Source: an uncultured Erysipelotrichaceae bacterium
GTDB lineage: Bacteria; Bacillota_I; Bacilli_A; Erysipelotrichales; Erysipelotrichaceae
Reading direction: 5' to 3'
Assembly (NCBI GenBank): GCA_905201565.1
Contig: CAJKOS010000087.1
Coordinates: 1 to 7,516 of the forward strand
Length of the DNA: 7,516 bases
Positions 5,634 to 7,516 of this stretch are shown piece after piece (position 1 is the first letter of the stretch; the number at the start of each line of letters is the position of its first letter). Under the pieces are notes generated by a model that was given only the letters and a program-made list of their open reading frames with translations, was not told where the DNA came from and searched no databases. Position numbers and translations under genes: made by a program.

Positions 5634-7516
5634 ATGAACTTTGAGAAGAAAAAGATAGAACACTGGCAAGTTGTTGCTGCGTATCTATTGTTGTTTGATA
5701 TTGTAGCGATCAATGCGTCCTATTTTCTGGCGCTGTTTTTGCGATTTGATCTTCATTATTCATTAATCCCTGCTGTGTATCTGAATGCGTTGCTGAAATT
5801 TGCGCCTGTATATACTATTTTTACGGTAGTTGTTTTCTGGATATTCAAGTTATATAACAGCCTTTGGCGTTTTGCGAGTATCAGTGAATTGAATCGTATT
5901 TTGGGCGCTTCTTTGATTGTAACTGTTTTTCAAATTGTTGGGATGACAATCTTTGTACAAAGAATGCCAGTTTCTTACTACATATTTGGTGCTGTGATTC
6001 AATTTGTTCTTGTGGTTGCAGTACGCTTTTCTTATCGTTATGTCACTATGGAAAGAGTACGCCGTGAACAAGAGCAGAGGGCAGAACATCGTGCAATGGT
6101 CATCGGTGCCGGTCAGTCAGGGCAGATGATTTTGAAAGAACTAAAAACTTCTCGTGAAATTGACGCTGTCCCTGTTTGTATTATTGATGATAACCCCAAC
6201 AAATGGGGCAGAGTCATGGAAGGTATTCCTGTGGTTGGTGGAAGAGATGATATCCTTGATGCGGTAAAGAAGTATAAGGTAGACCAGATTCTTCTTGCTA
6301 TTCCCTCTGCTTCTGCTGAGGCAAGAAGAGATATTCTGAATATATGTAAGGAAACAGATTGCGAATTAAAGACTTTACCTGGTATTTATCAGTTGACGAA
6401 TGGTGAAGTATCTATGGCAAGAATGAAGCCTGTTGCTGTAGAGGATCTTCTTGGACGTGATACGATCAAGGTTAATCTGGATGAGATCTTTAATCATTTG
6501 CAGGGAAAAGTGATTCTTGTAACTGGTGGTGGAGGTTCTATTGGTAGTGAACTCTGTCGTCAGATTGCAGGACATGGTCCAAAACAGTTGATTATATTTG
6601 ATATTTACGAAAACAATGCATATGAGATTCAGCAGGAATTAAAGAGAAGATATCCAAACTTAAATCTTGTAGTACTCATTGGTTCTGTACGTGATAGCAA
6701 ACGGGTAAACTGGGTATTTGATCATTATCGTCCTGAGATTGTATATCATGCGGCAGCACATAAACATGTGCCATTGATGGAAGATAGTCCTAATGAAGCA
6801 ATTAAGAATAATGTCATTGGTACATATAAGACAGCTTATGCAGCTTTGAAATATGGTTCTGAGAGATTTGTATTGATCAGTACTGATAAGGCTGTCAATC
6901 CAACTAACATTATGGGTGCCAGCAAACGTCTTTGTGAAATGGTCATTCAGAGTATGGACCGTGTTAGTAAGAGTAAAGATTATTCAGTATTGCCATTTGT
7001 TTTGGAACATCTTGATAAACACACTGGTGGTCAATTAATTCCAGATCCAGAAGATCATATGGCAATTGTAAAGGCTGAAGAAAAGGATATGATTGGTGGA
7101 ACACAGTTTGTGGCTGTACGGTTTGGTAATGTGCTTGGCAGTAATGGTTCCGTTATTCCTTTATTCAGAAAACAGATAGCTGCAGGTGGTCCTGTTACGG
7201 TTACCCATCCTGATATTGTTCGTTACTTTATGACAATTCCTGAAGCAGTCAGTCTTGTATTACAGGCTGGTACATATGCCAAGGGTGGAGAGATCTTTAT
7301 TCTTGACATGGGAGAACCTGTTAAGATTGATACATTGGCAAGAAATCTTATTAAGCTTTCTGGTTTCAAACCAGATGTAGACATCAAGATTGTCTATTCT
7401 GGATTAAGACCAGGTGAGAAGCTTTATGAAGAAAAGCTGATGGCTGAAGAAGGTATAGAAAAGACTCAAAATGATCTGATTCATATTGGGAAGCCAATTG
7501 AATTTAATGAGAAGAG
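5634..7516 (+). CDS. membrane NDP-sugar 4,6-dehydratase/epimerase, CapD/WbpM/PglF type (3' end cut by window)
   Basis: The frame is open for 627 codons to the right edge with no stop. The family dehydrates a UDP-sugar, typically UDP-GlcNAc, to its 4-keto-6-deoxy form for capsule or glycan synthesis, using NAD(P). Four likely N-terminal membrane helices (residues ~14-36, 52-72, 88-108 and 112-134) anchor it. A CoA-binding-like Rossmann domain follows with GAGQSGQ (158-164). The catalytic extended SDR domain starts at ~290 with TGGGGSIGSE (297-306), AAAHKHVPLME (373-383), STDKAVNPTNIMGASKR (416-432), VRFGNVLGSNGS (495-506) and LRPGEKLYEEKL (591-602). The usual SDR Tyr is replaced by Met427, with Ser416 and Lys431, the Ser-Met-Lys arrangement described for WbpM. 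About 45 extra residues (~444-488) separate IQSMDRV from FVAVRFGNV, which many relatives join almost directly. GGGAG five bases upstream supports ATG 5634. Only a short C-terminal tail should be missing. The exact sugar product cannot be read from the sequence. Confidence 0.94.
   Translation, partial: MNFEKKKIEHWQVVAAYLLLFDIVAINASYFLALFLRFDLHYSLIPAVYLNALLKFAPVYTIFTVVVFWIFKLYNSLWRFASISELNRILGASLIVTVFQIVGMTIFVQRMPVSYYIFGAVIQFVLVVAVRFSYRYVTMERVRREQEQRAEHRAMVIGAGQSGQMILKELKTSREIDAVPVCIIDDNPNKWGRVMEGIPVVGGRDDILDAVKKYKVDQILLAIPSASAEARRDILNICKETDCELKTLPGIYQLTNGEVSMARMKPVAVEDLLGRDTIKVNLDEIFNHLQGKVILVTGGGGSIGSELCRQIAGHGPKQLIIFDIYENNAYEIQQELKRRYPNLNLVVLIGSVRDSKRVNWVFDHYRPEIVYHAAAHKHVPLMEDSPNEAIKNNVIGTYKTAYAALKYGSERFVLISTDKAVNPTNIMGASKRLCEMVIQSMDRVSKSKDYSVLPFVLEHLDKHTGGQLIPDPEDHMAIVKAEEKDMIGGTQFVAVRFGNVLGSNGSVIPLFRKQIAAGGPVTVTHPDIVRYFMTIPEAVSLVLQAGTYAKGGEIFILDMGEPVKIDTLARNLIKLSGFKPDVDIKIVYSGLRPGEKLYEEKLMAEEGIEKTQNDLIHIGKPIEFNEK

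Noticed and set aside
5850..6575. Minus-strand open frames (5850-6089 and 6375-6575) inside the dehydratase
   Set aside because: The plus-strand dehydratase frame is continuous through both and carries the conserved motifs; the antisense frames have low-complexity, unrecognisable products.

Overview
This window looks like chromosome from a low-to-moderate GC Bacillota. The main evidence is strong AGGAGG-like ribosome binding sites, short U-tailed hairpin terminators after almost every gene, and a streptococcal/erysipelotrichial style CpsA-like LytR-CpsA-Psr protein ahead of a membrane sugar-nucleotide dehydratase. A gut Erysipelotrichia-type Firmicute is a reasonable guess, but nothing in the sequence fixes the genus. 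No rRNA, tRNA, CRISPR array, transposase or integrase was seen.

Layout. Positions 1-52 hold what may be the last codons of an upstream gene and a weak terminator hairpin. A cytoplasmic WG-repeat protein follows (98-907), closed by a strong terminator. A two-gene cassette of small unknown membrane proteins comes next (1054-1323 and 1325-1678, one base apart). It ends in a bidirectional terminator shared with a convergent Cof-type HAD phosphatase on the minus strand (1738-2529). The phosphatase is divergent from an AGE-superfamily sugar isomerase/epimerase of the YihS type (2673-3919). That gene is broken by an apparent one-base deletion near 3606. The 143-base divergent region has two back-to-back -35-like TTGAC elements.

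The right half is a cell-surface polysaccharide region. It holds an LCP-family polymer transferase with a three-helix N-terminus (4044-5522) under a good TTGACA promoter, then its terminator. After that, a strong TATAAT box precedes a large membrane NDP-sugar 4,6-dehydratase/epimerase of the CapD/WbpM/PglF type, which runs off the right edge (5634-7516). The likely working picture is this: the dehydratase makes a modified UDP-sugar for a lipid-linked glycan, and the LCP protein attaches the finished polymer to the cell wall. The rest of the capsule or exopolysaccharide operon would lie to the right.

No convincing new defence, mobile or secretion system is visible. The points most worth following are the single-base lesion in an otherwise intact isomerase, the extra ~45 residues inside the dehydratase catalytic domain, the unrecognised pair of small membrane proteins, and the divergent promoter architecture.
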